DNA from: Gammaproteobacteria bacterium
GTDB lineage: Bacteria; Pseudomonadota; Gammaproteobacteria; UBA12402
Reading direction: 5' to 3'
NCBI GenBank assembly: GCA_028282395.1
Contig: JANQHY010000018.1
Location: 1 to 12,279 of the forward strand
DNA: 12,279 nt
Shown in pieces: positions 6,211 to 12,279 of this stretch. Under the pieces are notes generated by a model. The model was not told where the DNA came from. It saw only the letters and a list, made by a program, of their open reading frames with translations, and searched no databases. Position 1 is the first letter of the stretch, and the number at the start of each line of letters is the position of its first letter. The position numbers were made by a program, and so were the translations under genes.

Positions 6211-7146
6211 TCATATTGAACAACTTTTAACCAGCGAACGTAACCAACTATGGGCAGGATCGGTCGTCATTGTTTTATGCCAATATTGATAAGCCGTGTA
6301 AGGCTGACAGTATTTTGGTTTCCTTAATTCCATGGGTGTTGACAGTAATTTTAGACCAAGCTGTTTTGCCATAGGTTCTGCAAGTCGTTTGACCGTATGG
6401 GTAATAAATTGCCCCTTTTTTAAGGCTTGTAATGCAATCAAGGCATGCGGGACTAAAATAGAGACAGTTTTATCACAGCCTGCTGACTTAAGCAATTGAT
6501 CCAGGTAATTGTTACTGGGGTCATCGCTAAATGCGACCATAATCAATGGATAATGGGTGATCGCTTTGAGAGATAATTGTTGCGATGGAATGTTAAAAAT
6601 AGGATGGGATTTCTTTGCCACAAAGGTGGGATGATCTTCATAAAGTTTTTCCCGTTCAAGATGCATTGGTGCATTGGAGAAGGAGCCGAGTACCAAGTCA
6701 TAATCATGATTCTCCAAACATTTTGCATCGTTGAGATCATTTAGGTGATGAACAATGAGTCGTGCTTTAGGGGCCAGTCGGTTTAGTTTCTCTGCTAACT
6801 TGGGAATGATAATAAAACTTAAATAGTCAGACAGTGCAATATGAAAAACTCGTTGACTCATGCATGCAACAAAGGGTTTGCCCGGATTAAAAAGTTGGTC
6901 AATTTGGCTGAGCACCTGTTTGACATCGCTACGAATCGATTTGGCATAATCCGTTAGTGTCATGCTACTGCCGTGTCCACGAACCAAAAGCGGGTCATTT
7001 AGGTGTTGGCGTAGTTGTTTTAGTGCATTGCTGGTGGCGGCTTGGCTCAAGCCGACCTGTTCACCGGCCGCGGTAACGTGAGAATGCTCGAGGAGTGCGT
7101 CCAATATTTTCAATAGGTTAAAGTTTATATTTAATAAATCACTCAT
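6211..7146 (-). CDS. LysR-family transcriptional regulator (NodD/NahR-like group)
   Basis: This 311-residue protein has the usual LysR layout. The N-terminal winged helix-turn-helix contains HVTAAGEQVGLSQAATSNAL (23-42), then LRQHLNDPLLVRG and SMTLTDYAKSI. These are the conserved phrases of the NodD/NahR/LinR-like group. A linker helix follows, and then a periplasmic-binding-protein-like effector domain (about 95-305) whose inducer cannot be predicted. ATG 7146 lacks a clear ribosome site, and its upstream leader is almost pure A/T. The gene is divergent from the MFS exporter across 90 bases with overlapping promoters, the standard arrangement for a LysR regulator and its target. It therefore probably controls the exporter and itself. 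Confidence 0.92.
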   Translation of the reverse strand: MSDLLNINFNLLKILDALLEHSHVTAAGEQVGLSQAATSNALKQLRQHLNDPLLVRGHGSSMTLTDYAKSIRSDVKQVLSQIDQLFNPGKPFVACMSQRVFHIALSDYLSFIIIPKLAEKLNRLAPKARLIVHHLNDLNDAKCLENHDYDLVLGSFSNAPMHLEREKLYEDHPTFVAKKSHPIFNIPSQQLSLKAITHYPLIMVAFSDDPSNNYLDQLLKSAGCDKTVSILVPHALIALQALKKGQFITHTVKRLAEPMAKQLGLKLLSTPMELRKPKYCQPYTAYQYWHKTMTTDPAHSWLRSLVKSCSI

Positions 7147-7151
7147 AATTT

Positions 7152-7169
7152 TTTATAAAATTTTATAAA
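7152..7169. repeat. Perfect 18-base AT-only palindrome
   Basis: TTTATAAAATTTTATAAA is an exact palindrome in the 5' leader of the LysR-type gene, only 5 bases from its start codon. It could be a second regulator site, or an RNA hairpin limiting translation of a gene that lacks a clear ribosome site. A/T-only sequence makes short palindromes less surprising, but 18 bases without a mismatch is long. Confidence 0.5.
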
Positions 7170-7173
7170 TCTA

Positions 7174-7202
7174 TTGAATAAATGATAGCAAAATGTTATA
7201 CT
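7174..7202 (+). promoter_or_regulatory. Promoter of the MFS exporter
   Basis: The -35 is TTGAAT (7174-7179), the spacer is 17 bases, and the -10 is TATACT (7197-7202). The start of transcription is predicted near 7209, giving a leader of about 28 bases with an AGGG ribosome site. It overlaps the divergent lysR-type promoter almost completely. Confidence 0.6.
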
Positions 7203-7210
7203 GATTGCAA
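7182..7210 (-). promoter_or_regulatory. Promoter of the LysR-type gene
   Basis: On the minus strand the -35 is TTGCAA (7210-7205), the spacer is 17 bases, and the -10 is TATCAT (7187-7182). It runs face to face with the exporter promoter over nearly the same bases, so both cannot be occupied by polymerase together. Confidence 0.55.
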
Positions 7211-7214
7211 CATT
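7192..7214. promoter_or_regulatory. LysR-type T-N11-A binding box
   Basis: The arms AATGTT (7192-7197) and AACATT (7209-7214) are separated by 11 bases, giving TGTT-N11-AACA. This fits the T-N11-A box of LysR regulators. It covers the exporter -10 and the -35 of the regulator gene, so the bound protein could repress both promoters in the absence of its inducer. Confidence 0.6.
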
Positions 7215-7236
7215 AATAAATTAGGGTAGTAAAATA

Positions 7237-8772
7237 ATGTATGTTACAGCGCATAAAAAATGGTGGTTATTTCTCGCCACCGCACTGGCTATTATGATGG
7301 TAGATATTGATGTAACAGCGGCCAACCTTGCTTTAAGCACCATTGCTCATGACCTCCATTTTGGGTTATCAACAGCGCAATGGATTATTGACGGCTATAT
7401 GATTGCAGCGGCATCACTCATGGCATTTGGTGGGCGGTTATCTGATATTCTTGGAACCCGTCGTGTGTTTTTAGCTGGACTAGTGGTTTTTACGCTATCA
7501 TCTTTAGCAGTGGGCTTATCAATAGGGCCATTGAGCATTATTATTAGTCGTATTGTTCAAGGCAGTTGTATTGCCTTCACGTTTCCTGTTGCCTTAGTGG
7601 TTGTTCGTCAGGTATTTCCCCCTCATCAACATGGATTTGTTATTGGCTTGATGGTCGCCATTGCAGGTTTGTCTCAGGCGCTTGGCCCAACAGTTGGCGG
7701 GGTAATTATCACCCTGCTTAGTTGGCGTTGGATTTTTCTACTGAATATCCCTTTGGCACTGCTGGCGCTATTCATGATCGCTTGCTGGTTGCCAAAACCT
7801 GATGCGTTGACAAAAGAGCCGATTCCCTATCTGGGTGCTACCATTTTTGCAATGGGATTATTGGCGCTGATGACAGCAATAAATGAGATAACCCGTTTTG
7901 GCGTTGGTTCAGCCATTTTCATCCTACTGATGGTTAGCGCACTTATCTTATTAGCACTCTTTGCAGTGATTGAATGGCGCTCAACTCATCCGGTATTAAA
8001 TTTACACCTTTTTTCCAATCGTGATTTCTGCTCAGTAAATGTGATTCGCTTTCTTTCCAATGGTGTCTATTTTGTATTGCTGTTTACCTTAAGCTTGCTG
8101 TTGCAAAATTTTCTTGGCTTTTCCGCATTGCATGCAGGGTATCTACTGCTTGCCATGACTTTGGTATGTGGTATTGCTTCGATCCCGGCCGGAAAGTTAG
8201 TTGACAAAATTGGGCCTAAGCACCCGATACTGTTAGGCAATCTTCTTTTAATCGTAAGTACGTTACTATTGAGCTTTATTCAGCAGCAAGGCACGCTGTT
8301 TTTGCTAATGAGCGCATTAGGATTAGCGGGACTAGGAATTGCTCTGCTGATTCCGGCCACAGGCACAGCAGTTTTACTCTCTACACCGCGGGAAAAAAGT
8401 GGGTCCGGTATGGGGATATTTCTGACGAATGGATTTATCGGTAGCAGTATCGGCGTAGCGCTTTCCGGCCTGCTATTAACTGTATGGAGTCGCCATCAAC
8501 TCGACCATTTACTGGCCGCAAGCACTATCACTGTTACAACGCAGCAACATGCAGTATTAAATCAGGTAGCATCAGGGGTGCAGCGATTGGCTACTCATCA
8601 AACGCATTTTTCGGCAGCGATGCTGCAAATTCTTCAACCAATGACAGCGCACGCATTCATCTCAAGTTTTCACCGATTAATGTTAGGGTGTGGTCTACTA
8701 TTGCTGGTTTCCTTTTTGGCAGCGTTGCGATTGCAATGTGCAGCAAAGGGAAGAGTGGGCAGTGCACACTAA
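7237..8772 (+). CDS. DHA2-type MFS multidrug exporter (14 helices, EmrB/QacA-like)
   Basis: This 511-residue inner-membrane drug:proton antiporter has the length and hydropathy of the 14-helix DHA2 branch. The family motifs are clear. Motif D1 is MVDIDVTAANLALSTI (21-36). Motif A is GGRLSDILGTRR (65-76) in the loop after helix 2. SRIVQG (104-109) is in helix 4, motif C is GLSQALGPTVGGVI (144-157), and the conserved LSWRWIFLLNIP phrase is at 161-172. The substrate is unknown. Relatives expel hydrophobic drugs, dyes or uncouplers. No membrane-fusion partner (EmrA) is adjacent, so it may act alone in the inner membrane. ATG 7237 has AGGG 9 bases upstream. The divergent LysR-type regulator and the box over its -10 suggest compound-induced expression. 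The C-terminal tail crosses a small hairpin near the stop codon. Confidence 0.93.
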   Translation: MYVTAHKKWWLFLATALAIMMVDIDVTAANLALSTIAHDLHFGLSTAQWIIDGYMIAAASLMAFGGRLSDILGTRRVFLAGLVVFTLSSLAVGLSIGPLSIIISRIVQGSCIAFTFPVALVVVRQVFPPHQHGFVIGLMVAIAGLSQALGPTVGGVIITLLSWRWIFLLNIPLALLALFMIACWLPKPDALTKEPIPYLGATIFAMGLLALMTAINEITRFGVGSAIFILLMVSALILLALFAVIEWRSTHPVLNLHLFSNRDFCSVNVIRFLSNGVYFVLLFTLSLLLQNFLGFSALHAGYLLLAMTLVCGIASIPAGKLVDKIGPKHPILLGNLLLIVSTLLLSFIQQQGTLFLLMSALGLAGLGIALLIPATGTAVLLSTPREKSGSGMGIFLTNGFIGSSIGVALSGLLLTVWSRHQLDHLLAASTITVTTQQHAVLNQVASGVQRLATHQTHFSAAMLQILQPMTAHAFISSFHRLMLGCGLLLLVSFLAALRLQCAAKGRVGSAH

Positions 8773-8784
8773 TTGGTGTGCTTT
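8764..8784 (+). terminator. Possible terminator hairpin at the end of the MFS gene
   Basis: GCACAC (8764-8769), a 6-base loop and GTGTGC (8776-8781) form a hairpin that spans the stop codon and is followed by TTT. The stem is short and the U-run brief, so it may be a weak terminator. The remaining bases up to the tRNA gene show nothing I can identify. Confidence 0.4.
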
Positions 8785-8887
8785 AATAGGTTGAAATTTC
8801 CTTGTCAATACACGCCATCGTATTATTATGAACTTTTGATCGACTACTAAGGCAAGTAATCGAAAATCAATCAGTGGTTAAGCTTCC

Positions 8888-8964
8888 TGGTCGGAGTGAC
8901 AGGATTTGAACCTACGACCCCTACGTCCCGAACGTAGTGCTCTACCAGGCTGAGCTACACTCCG
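8888..8964 (-). tRNA. tRNA-Pro, anticodon CGG
   Basis: This is a 77-base cloverleaf read on the minus strand. The acceptor stem is CGGAGTG/CACTCCG, discriminator A, with CCA encoded. The D arm GCTC/GAGC has AGCCTGGTA in the loop. The anticodon arm CTACG/CGTAG carries the loop TTCGGGA, giving anticodon CGG (reads CCG). The T arm is GTAGG/CCTGT around TTCAAAT. The first base pair C-G is typical of bacterial proline tRNAs, and the body resembles E. coli proK. Two of five T-stem pairs are G-T wobbles, which is slightly unusual but should still fold. It stands alone, with no other tRNA nearby. Confidence 0.96.
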
Positions 8965-9012
8965 ATTTGATCGATGTGCAACTGATAGTGCCATCGTCTT
9001 ATAGCGAGCGCC

Positions 9013-9041
9013 ATTCTAACACGCTTTGGTAAGAGTGACTA
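9013..9041 (-). promoter_or_regulatory. Candidate promoter for tRNA-Pro with GC-rich discriminator
   Basis: On the minus strand the -35 is TAGTCA (9041-9036), the spacer is 17 bases, and the -10 is TAGAAT (9018-9013). The -10 is followed directly by GGCGCTCGC. A G/C-rich discriminator after the -10 is the known mark of stringently controlled stable-RNA promoters. The 5' leader would be about 40 bases. Confidence 0.45.
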
Positions 9042-9087
9042 CCATTTTATTGCTAAGTATGATCACACCAGTTGCCGTGAGTTAGGA

Positions 9088-9990
9088 TTATGCTACTTTG
9101 CCAAAATGGTCAACTAATTCACCTAATAGCGGTGCGAGGGTTTCGGTCATAATGACGAAATTGGCGCCGAACTCCTGTTGTATTGAATCAACGTAGTTTT
9201 CTTTTGCTAATCCTACCACTTCATCGTCATAACGAATACTTCTCAGGCTAAAGTCATTATTCAGGGTAAAACTTACCTTATCCTGCCAGTTCAGAGCAAG
9301 TTGGTTAACCTGACAGCCATCCTTAATAAGTGATTGAATGGCATTGACCGATAGATCCTGTTGTTGGCAGCGAATAGTGCGATTCTGTTGGTTAGGGTCA
9401 CTCAGTAGGCACGATTTCTCAATAGAGAGCGTGTTGGGAGAGCGATTTTCTAGCAGCCATTTAGTGATGATTGGTGAGATCTTTTCTGTTTCAATTGGAT
9501 CAAAGGTTGTGGCTGGGAACGATTTTTTTAGCAGTGTTAGTAACTTCTCCAGTTTAGTTTCTGTTGTGGTATTGACGATCAAGCGGTTCTGTTTTGTGTC
9601 AATATAGGCATAGATGCGCGATAGTTTACTGAATGCGCGCGATAATAATGTGTGTGTTAGTTCATCCTTGATCGAGAGTTTCTCTTTTGCGTGGACTTTT
9701 CTTCCTTGGCTGCTTTCAATCTGTTTGACTTTCTTATCAAGCTCCTGCCTGACCACGGTTGCGGGGAGAACTTTCTCTTCCAACTGCATGCACAGTAACA
9801 TATAACGCTGATTAGCCGCATGGATGAGTGGCGCATTATCAAGTTCAATAGGTGATACCCAACCAAAACCATGCGAGAAGCTAGGAAGGCACGGAGTAAA
9901 ACCCATTGTTGTCAATTCCTCTTCTAAGCTATCCGGGCTGTAGGTAATCTCTTTAGATAACTGAAATATTTTAATCTGTTTGAACCACAT
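9088..9990 (-). CDS. rdgC: Recombination-associated protein RdgC
   Basis: This 300-residue protein is near the E. coli RdgC length of 303. RdgC forms a ring-shaped dimer that encircles duplex DNA, binds without sequence preference and limits RecA activity. The N-terminus MWFKQIKIFQLSKEI closely follows the RdgC start. GFTPCLPSFSHGFGWVSPI, the VVRQELDKKVKQIESSQGRKV basic helix, KDELTHTLLSRAFSK and the RLIVNTTT strand match the family in order. ATG 9988-9990 has AGAGGT about 8 bases upstream. It lies 60 bases downstream of the antiporter gene on the same strand. I see no convincing promoter in that gap, so it may be cotranscribed. The tRNA-Pro gene follows on the same strand. Exonuclease I in the same window is a functional neighbour (DNA ends and recombination) but is far away and not co-regulated. 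Confidence 0.95.
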   Translation of the reverse strand: MWFKQIKIFQLSKEITYSPDSLEEELTTMGFTPCLPSFSHGFGWVSPIELDNAPLIHAANQRYMLLCMQLEEKVLPATVVRQELDKKVKQIESSQGRKVHAKEKLSIKDELTHTLLSRAFSKLSRIYAYIDTKQNRLIVNTTTETKLEKLLTLLKKSFPATTFDPIETEKISPIITKWLLENRSPNTLSIEKSCLLSDPNQQNRTIRCQQQDLSVNAIQSLIKDGCQVNQLALNWQDKVSFTLNNDFSLRSIRYDDEVVGLAKENYVDSIQQEFGANFVIMTETLAPLLGELVDHFGKVA

Positions 9991-10050
9991 AATTGTTACC
10001 TCTTTTTATAAAAGTTAATCTGCCTTAGTGACATACTCTGATCACAGCTA

Positions 10051-11472
10051 TTAATCATTCGCCAAGGTGCGACGCAGTTTAGATTTTTTTGAATAAAAGT
10101 AGAGTATGATTGGAGTGAGTGAAAAAAACAATAAACTGCCGCCAATCATCTCTTCATAATGTAATGCATCGGTAATGCCCATGCCGCCAGGTGGATGAAA
10201 ACTAATTCCTAGCGTAAAGGCGGAAGCAATGATACCGATTGTAGCAACCAGCCACATGCCAAAATTACCACCAGGAATTTTATAAGCACGAATCGCATTG
10301 CGATGTTTGTAACGTAGCCAGATGCCGGCAGCAAACATCATGATATACATAATCATGTAGAGCTGTGATGCTACCGCCGTTAGCATCCAATAAGCGCTAT
10401 TAATTGATGGCATAAATAGAAAAACAGAGGTAACCAGTGTTACTACCACTGCTTGCAGCCATAATAATACGGCAGGCGCACCTTGGGCATTTTGCGATGA
10501 CAACGGCTTGATGGGGAAGTCAATGTCACGAAAGGCGACTACCATGCCTTTAATTGGCGCAATCACCCAGTTGCTAATACCACCCAGTCCGCCAATAACA
10601 ATAAATACTGCCATGAACGGGGTTAACCAGGCGATATGATAGGCACTCAGAAAGGCGCTGAAAGCTTGGATTAACCCAGCAACTAAACTGATTTGGTGGC
10701 GTGGTAGCACAATGGCAATCGACAGACCACCCAGTACCATAGTAATAAAGATAAACAGCACGGAAAAAATTAGCGCTTTAGGAAAATCACGTTGCGGGTT
10801 TTTTACTTCGTGTGCATGGGCGGTTGATATTTCAATGCCGCAGTAACATAGTACGACTGCAGTGAGAGAGACCAATAGATTGGGATCACGCAAATTAGGG
10901 AGGAGTTGCTGCGCGCCAAAAGCAATCTGTAGTGGTTTACCCATTGCAACCCAGATAGCACCAAGCAGAATAATTAATGTCATTGGAATCACCAGGCCAA
11001 AAATAGTGCAGAAAGCAGCAAAATGGGCAGAGGTTTTGATGCCGCGAACATTAATCCAAGTAACAGCCCAAAAGACAATAACAATGATGCTAACCAGATA
11101 AAGACGGTTATGCATTAAATTTGGCGAGATTAAGTAAGCAATGGTGCCAGCAATAAAAGAGAGAATCGTTGGGTACCAGATAATGTTTTCTACCCATTGG
11201 AACCAGATGGCGAGAAAACCGAAGCATTCGCCAAATGCCTCTTTTACCCAAGCATAGACGCCACCCTGTTTCGGCCAGGCAGAGGCCAGTTCAGCTGATA
11301 CTAAGCCAGCAGGAACGAGAAAGGTGAGGGCAGCAACCGCAAAGAAAAAGATCAATGCGGCACCAAACAGTGCTGTCGTTGGCAGATTGCGCACGCTATC
11401 AACAGAGCCAATAGTAATCATAGCTAAACTGAATAGGCTTAAGACTTTACGATGCTTTATTGTTGTGCTCAT
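10051..11472 (-). CDS. APC-superfamily amino acid antiporter, glutamate/GABA-type (GadC-like)
   Basis: This is a 473-residue inner-membrane transporter with about 12 helices. Helix 1 contains MITIGSVDSVRNLPTTALFG (18-37). The next region has LVSAELASAWPKQGGVYAWV (57-76), the signature helix-loop of the glutamate:GABA antiporter and related APC exchangers. FGECFGFLAIWFQWVENIIW and LCYCGIEISTAHAHEVKNPQ are likewise conserved. GadC exchanges external glutamate for internal GABA in acid resistance, but no glutamate decarboxylase is nearby, so the substrate here is open. The frame stays open up to 11520. ATG 11472 is preferred because AAGGAG lies just upstream and the protein then begins MSTTIKHRKV, as expected. 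It is divergent from the redox gene at 11733. The gap holds a long inverted repeat, and rdgC follows 60 bases downstream. Confidence 0.88.
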   Translation of the reverse strand: MSTTIKHRKVLSLFSLAMITIGSVDSVRNLPTTALFGAALIFFFAVAALTFLVPAGLVSAELASAWPKQGGVYAWVKEAFGECFGFLAIWFQWVENIIWYPTILSFIAGTIAYLISPNLMHNRLYLVSIIVIVFWAVTWINVRGIKTSAHFAAFCTIFGLVIPMTLIILLGAIWVAMGKPLQIAFGAQQLLPNLRDPNLLVSLTAVVLCYCGIEISTAHAHEVKNPQRDFPKALIFSVLFIFITMVLGGLSIAIVLPRHQISLVAGLIQAFSAFLSAYHIAWLTPFMAVFIVIGGLGGISNWVIAPIKGMVVAFRDIDFPIKPLSSQNAQGAPAVLLWLQAVVVTLVTSVFLFMPSINSAYWMLTAVASQLYMIMYIMMFAAGIWLRYKHRNAIRAYKIPGGNFGMWLVATIGIIASAFTLGISFHPPGGMGITDALHYEEMIGGSLLFFSLTPIILYFYSKKSKLRRTLAND

Positions 11473-11510
11473 GCGCTCCTTCTTCTCCCCGGGCCTTGCT
11501 ACCAGGATGC

Positions 11511-11539
11511 AACATACCACGATGGTTAAAATATCTCTA
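11511..11539 (-). promoter_or_regulatory. Tentative promoter for the antiporter gene
   Basis: On the minus strand the -35 is TAGAGA (11539-11534), the spacer is 17 bases, and the -10 is TATGTT (11516-11511). Both hexamers match consensus at 4 of 6 positions. The -35 lies inside the left arm of the inverted repeat at 11531-11650. Confidence 0.3.
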
Positions 11540-11650
11540 CTATTGGTCTAAATCCTTTAGCGCTTCTCCAATTTGAATCGAGTGACTGTTGCAGAGCTAG
11601 TATTTTAATAGGCACGAGAAAAAATAGGATTTTTAGACCGGTAGAGATAT
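11531..11650. repeat. Long imperfect inverted repeat between antiporter and redox gene
   Basis: The left arm (11531-11556) and right arm (11626-11650) are complementary over three blocks: ATATCTCTAC, GGTCTAAA and TCCT. This is 22 matching bases, with small length differences between the blocks. The arms are about 70 bases apart. They flank the control region of two divergent genes, one arm on each side. This may be a pair of regulator sites or the ends of a roughly 120-base mobile relic. No obvious target-site duplication is seen. Confidence 0.6.
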
Positions 11651-11661
11651 GGTGGATTATC

Positions 11662-11690
11662 TCGACTAAGCTATTTTTTTGCGCTATTAT
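11662..11690 (+). promoter_or_regulatory. Candidate promoter for the thioredoxin-like gene
   Basis: The -35 is TCGACT (11662-11667), the spacer is 17 bases, and the -10 is TATTAT (11685-11690, 5 of 6 consensus). The right arm of the inverted repeat ends 11 bases upstream of the -35, a usual activator position. The leader is about 35 bases and contains a strong GAGGAGGG ribosome site. Confidence 0.45.
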
Positions 11691-11732
11691 TCCGCCAAGT
11701 TTTGATTAGCTTTATGTAGAGGAGGGATATCT

Positions 11733-12279
11733 ATGTCGCTTACCCCATCAATAATGTTGCCTCTTGGCACGCCAGCCCCTGACTTTATTTTACCTGATAT
11801 GGTCTCTTCTGAGCATTTATCGCTACAGGCGTTGCGTTCAGAGGCCGCAACAGTCATACTATTTATCTGCAATCACTGTCCGTTTGTTAAGCATATCCAG
11901 CAACAGTTAGTGAACGTTGCCAATACCTATATTGATAAAGGAGTTAGTTTTATTGCCATTAGCTCCAATGATATTTCCGGTTACCCTGAGGATTCGCCAC
12001 AACGAATGAAAGAGGTGGCTCAGCAGCTCAACTATCCATTTCCCTATCTTTATGATGAGTCGCAGCAGGTAGCTAAAGCTTATCAGGCTGTCTGTACACC
12101 AGATCTATTTGTTTTTGATCGTGAGCTTAAATGCTGCTATCGCGGTCAGTTTGATGCCTCAACGCCAAGTAATGGGTTGCCAGCAAGTGGGAATCGCTTA
12201 TCTGTGGCGCTTGATAGCTTACTGCTTGATCAGCCAATTGATCTAACCCAGCGACCAAATATTGGTTGTAATATTAAAT
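11733..12279 (+). CDS. Thioredoxin-fold / peroxiredoxin-like redox protein (3' end cut by the window)
   Basis: The frame is open from ATG 11733 to the last base, giving 182 residues. By its ending (GCNIK, where the family normally has one more Trp) it lacks only the final residue or so. The order is that of the PRX-like thioredoxin-family proteins. LPLGTPAPDFILPD (9-22) is the AhpC/TSA opening. VILFICNHCPFVKHI (41-55) contains the C46-N-H-C49 redox pair. FIAISSNDISGYPEDSP (73-89), PYLYDESQQVAKAY and VCTPDLFVFD (120-129) with the cis-Pro follow, then YRGQFD. No signal peptide or lipobox is seen, so it is probably cytoplasmic. The natural electron donor and substrate are not known for this group. 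GAGGAGGG 6 bases upstream makes the start secure. It is divergent from the antiporter, and the inverted repeat may link their control. Confidence 0.9.
   Translation, partial: MSLTPSIMLPLGTPAPDFILPDMVSSEHLSLQALRSEAATVILFICNHCPFVKHIQQQLVNVANTYIDKGVSFIAISSNDISGYPEDSPQRMKEVAQQLNYPFPYLYDESQQVAKAYQAVCTPDLFVFDRELKCCYRGQFDASTPSNGLPASGNRLSVALDSLLLDQPIDLTQRPNIGCNIK

Noticed and set aside
8484..8786. 100-codon open frame inside the end of the MFS gene, and similar opposite- or alternate-frame openings inside sbcB, apaH, rdgC and the antiporter
   Set aside because: They overlap well-supported genes completely, lack recognisable motifs and have no ribosome sites of their own.
8835..8974. Direct repeat TTTGATCGA on both sides of the tRNA gene as possible attachment-site cores
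   Set aside because: It is only 9 bases long, lies 131 bases apart, does not match the tRNA 3' end, and no integrase is present.
9991..10050. TGTGA...TCAC sequence between the antiporter and rdgC resembling a CRP site
   Set aside because: The half-sites are separated by 10 bases instead of 6, so it does not fit the CRP consensus.
11531..11650. Insertion-sequence remnant between the inverted arms
   Set aside because: The interior has no coding trace and no target-site duplication, so a mobile origin is kept only as an alternative explanation.

Overview
The window looks like chromosome of a gammaproteobacterium. ApaH, RdgC and the exonuclease I homologue are typical of that class, and the proline tRNA gene has its CCA encoded. 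Base composition is moderate in the core genes and clearly AT-rich around 3500-5060. The exonuclease type, a GadC-like antiporter and an unfamiliar repeat/transmembrane protein suggest the Legionella/Coxiella/Francisella side of the class. That placement is an impression, not a demonstrated assignment.

Layout. (1) 29-2247, minus strand: apaH followed by an sbcB-type exonuclease I, joined by a 4-base GTGA overlap. (2) 2396-5063, plus strand: an accessory block with an unrecognised five-helix membrane protein and a large AT-rich gene. The latter is split into two reading frames by one in-frame TAA. Read through, it would encode about 513 residues with two diverged 100-codon repeats (weakly RCC1/beta-propeller-like) and a C-terminal glycine-rich membrane hairpin. 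(3) 5046-6147, plus strand: a SnoaL-like protein and a TetR repressor, apparently one operon. Its near-consensus promoter contains a 26-base palindrome. (4) 6211-8772: a LysR regulator (minus) divergent from a 14-helix DHA2-type drug exporter (plus). Their promoters overlap in a 90-base gap that holds a T-N11-A LysR box. (5) 8888-8964, minus: tRNA-Pro(CGG). (6) 9088-11472, minus: a glutamate/GABA-type amino acid antiporter followed by rdgC. (7) 11733-12278, plus: a thioredoxin-fold/peroxiredoxin-like gene that runs off the window, divergent from the antiporter. A long imperfect inverted repeat lies in the gap.

How the genes fit together. ApaH (Ap4A hydrolysis), exonuclease I and RdgC are housekeeping nucleotide and DNA maintenance functions. 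The middle of the window holds two self-contained regulator-plus-target modules, SnoaL/TetR and LysR/MFS, whose control sites can be read directly from the DNA. The antiporter and the redox protein may share control through the inverted repeat. The most unusual item is the split repeat/transmembrane gene, whose origin and function I could not recognise. I saw no CRISPR array, insertion sequence, rRNA or phage gene.
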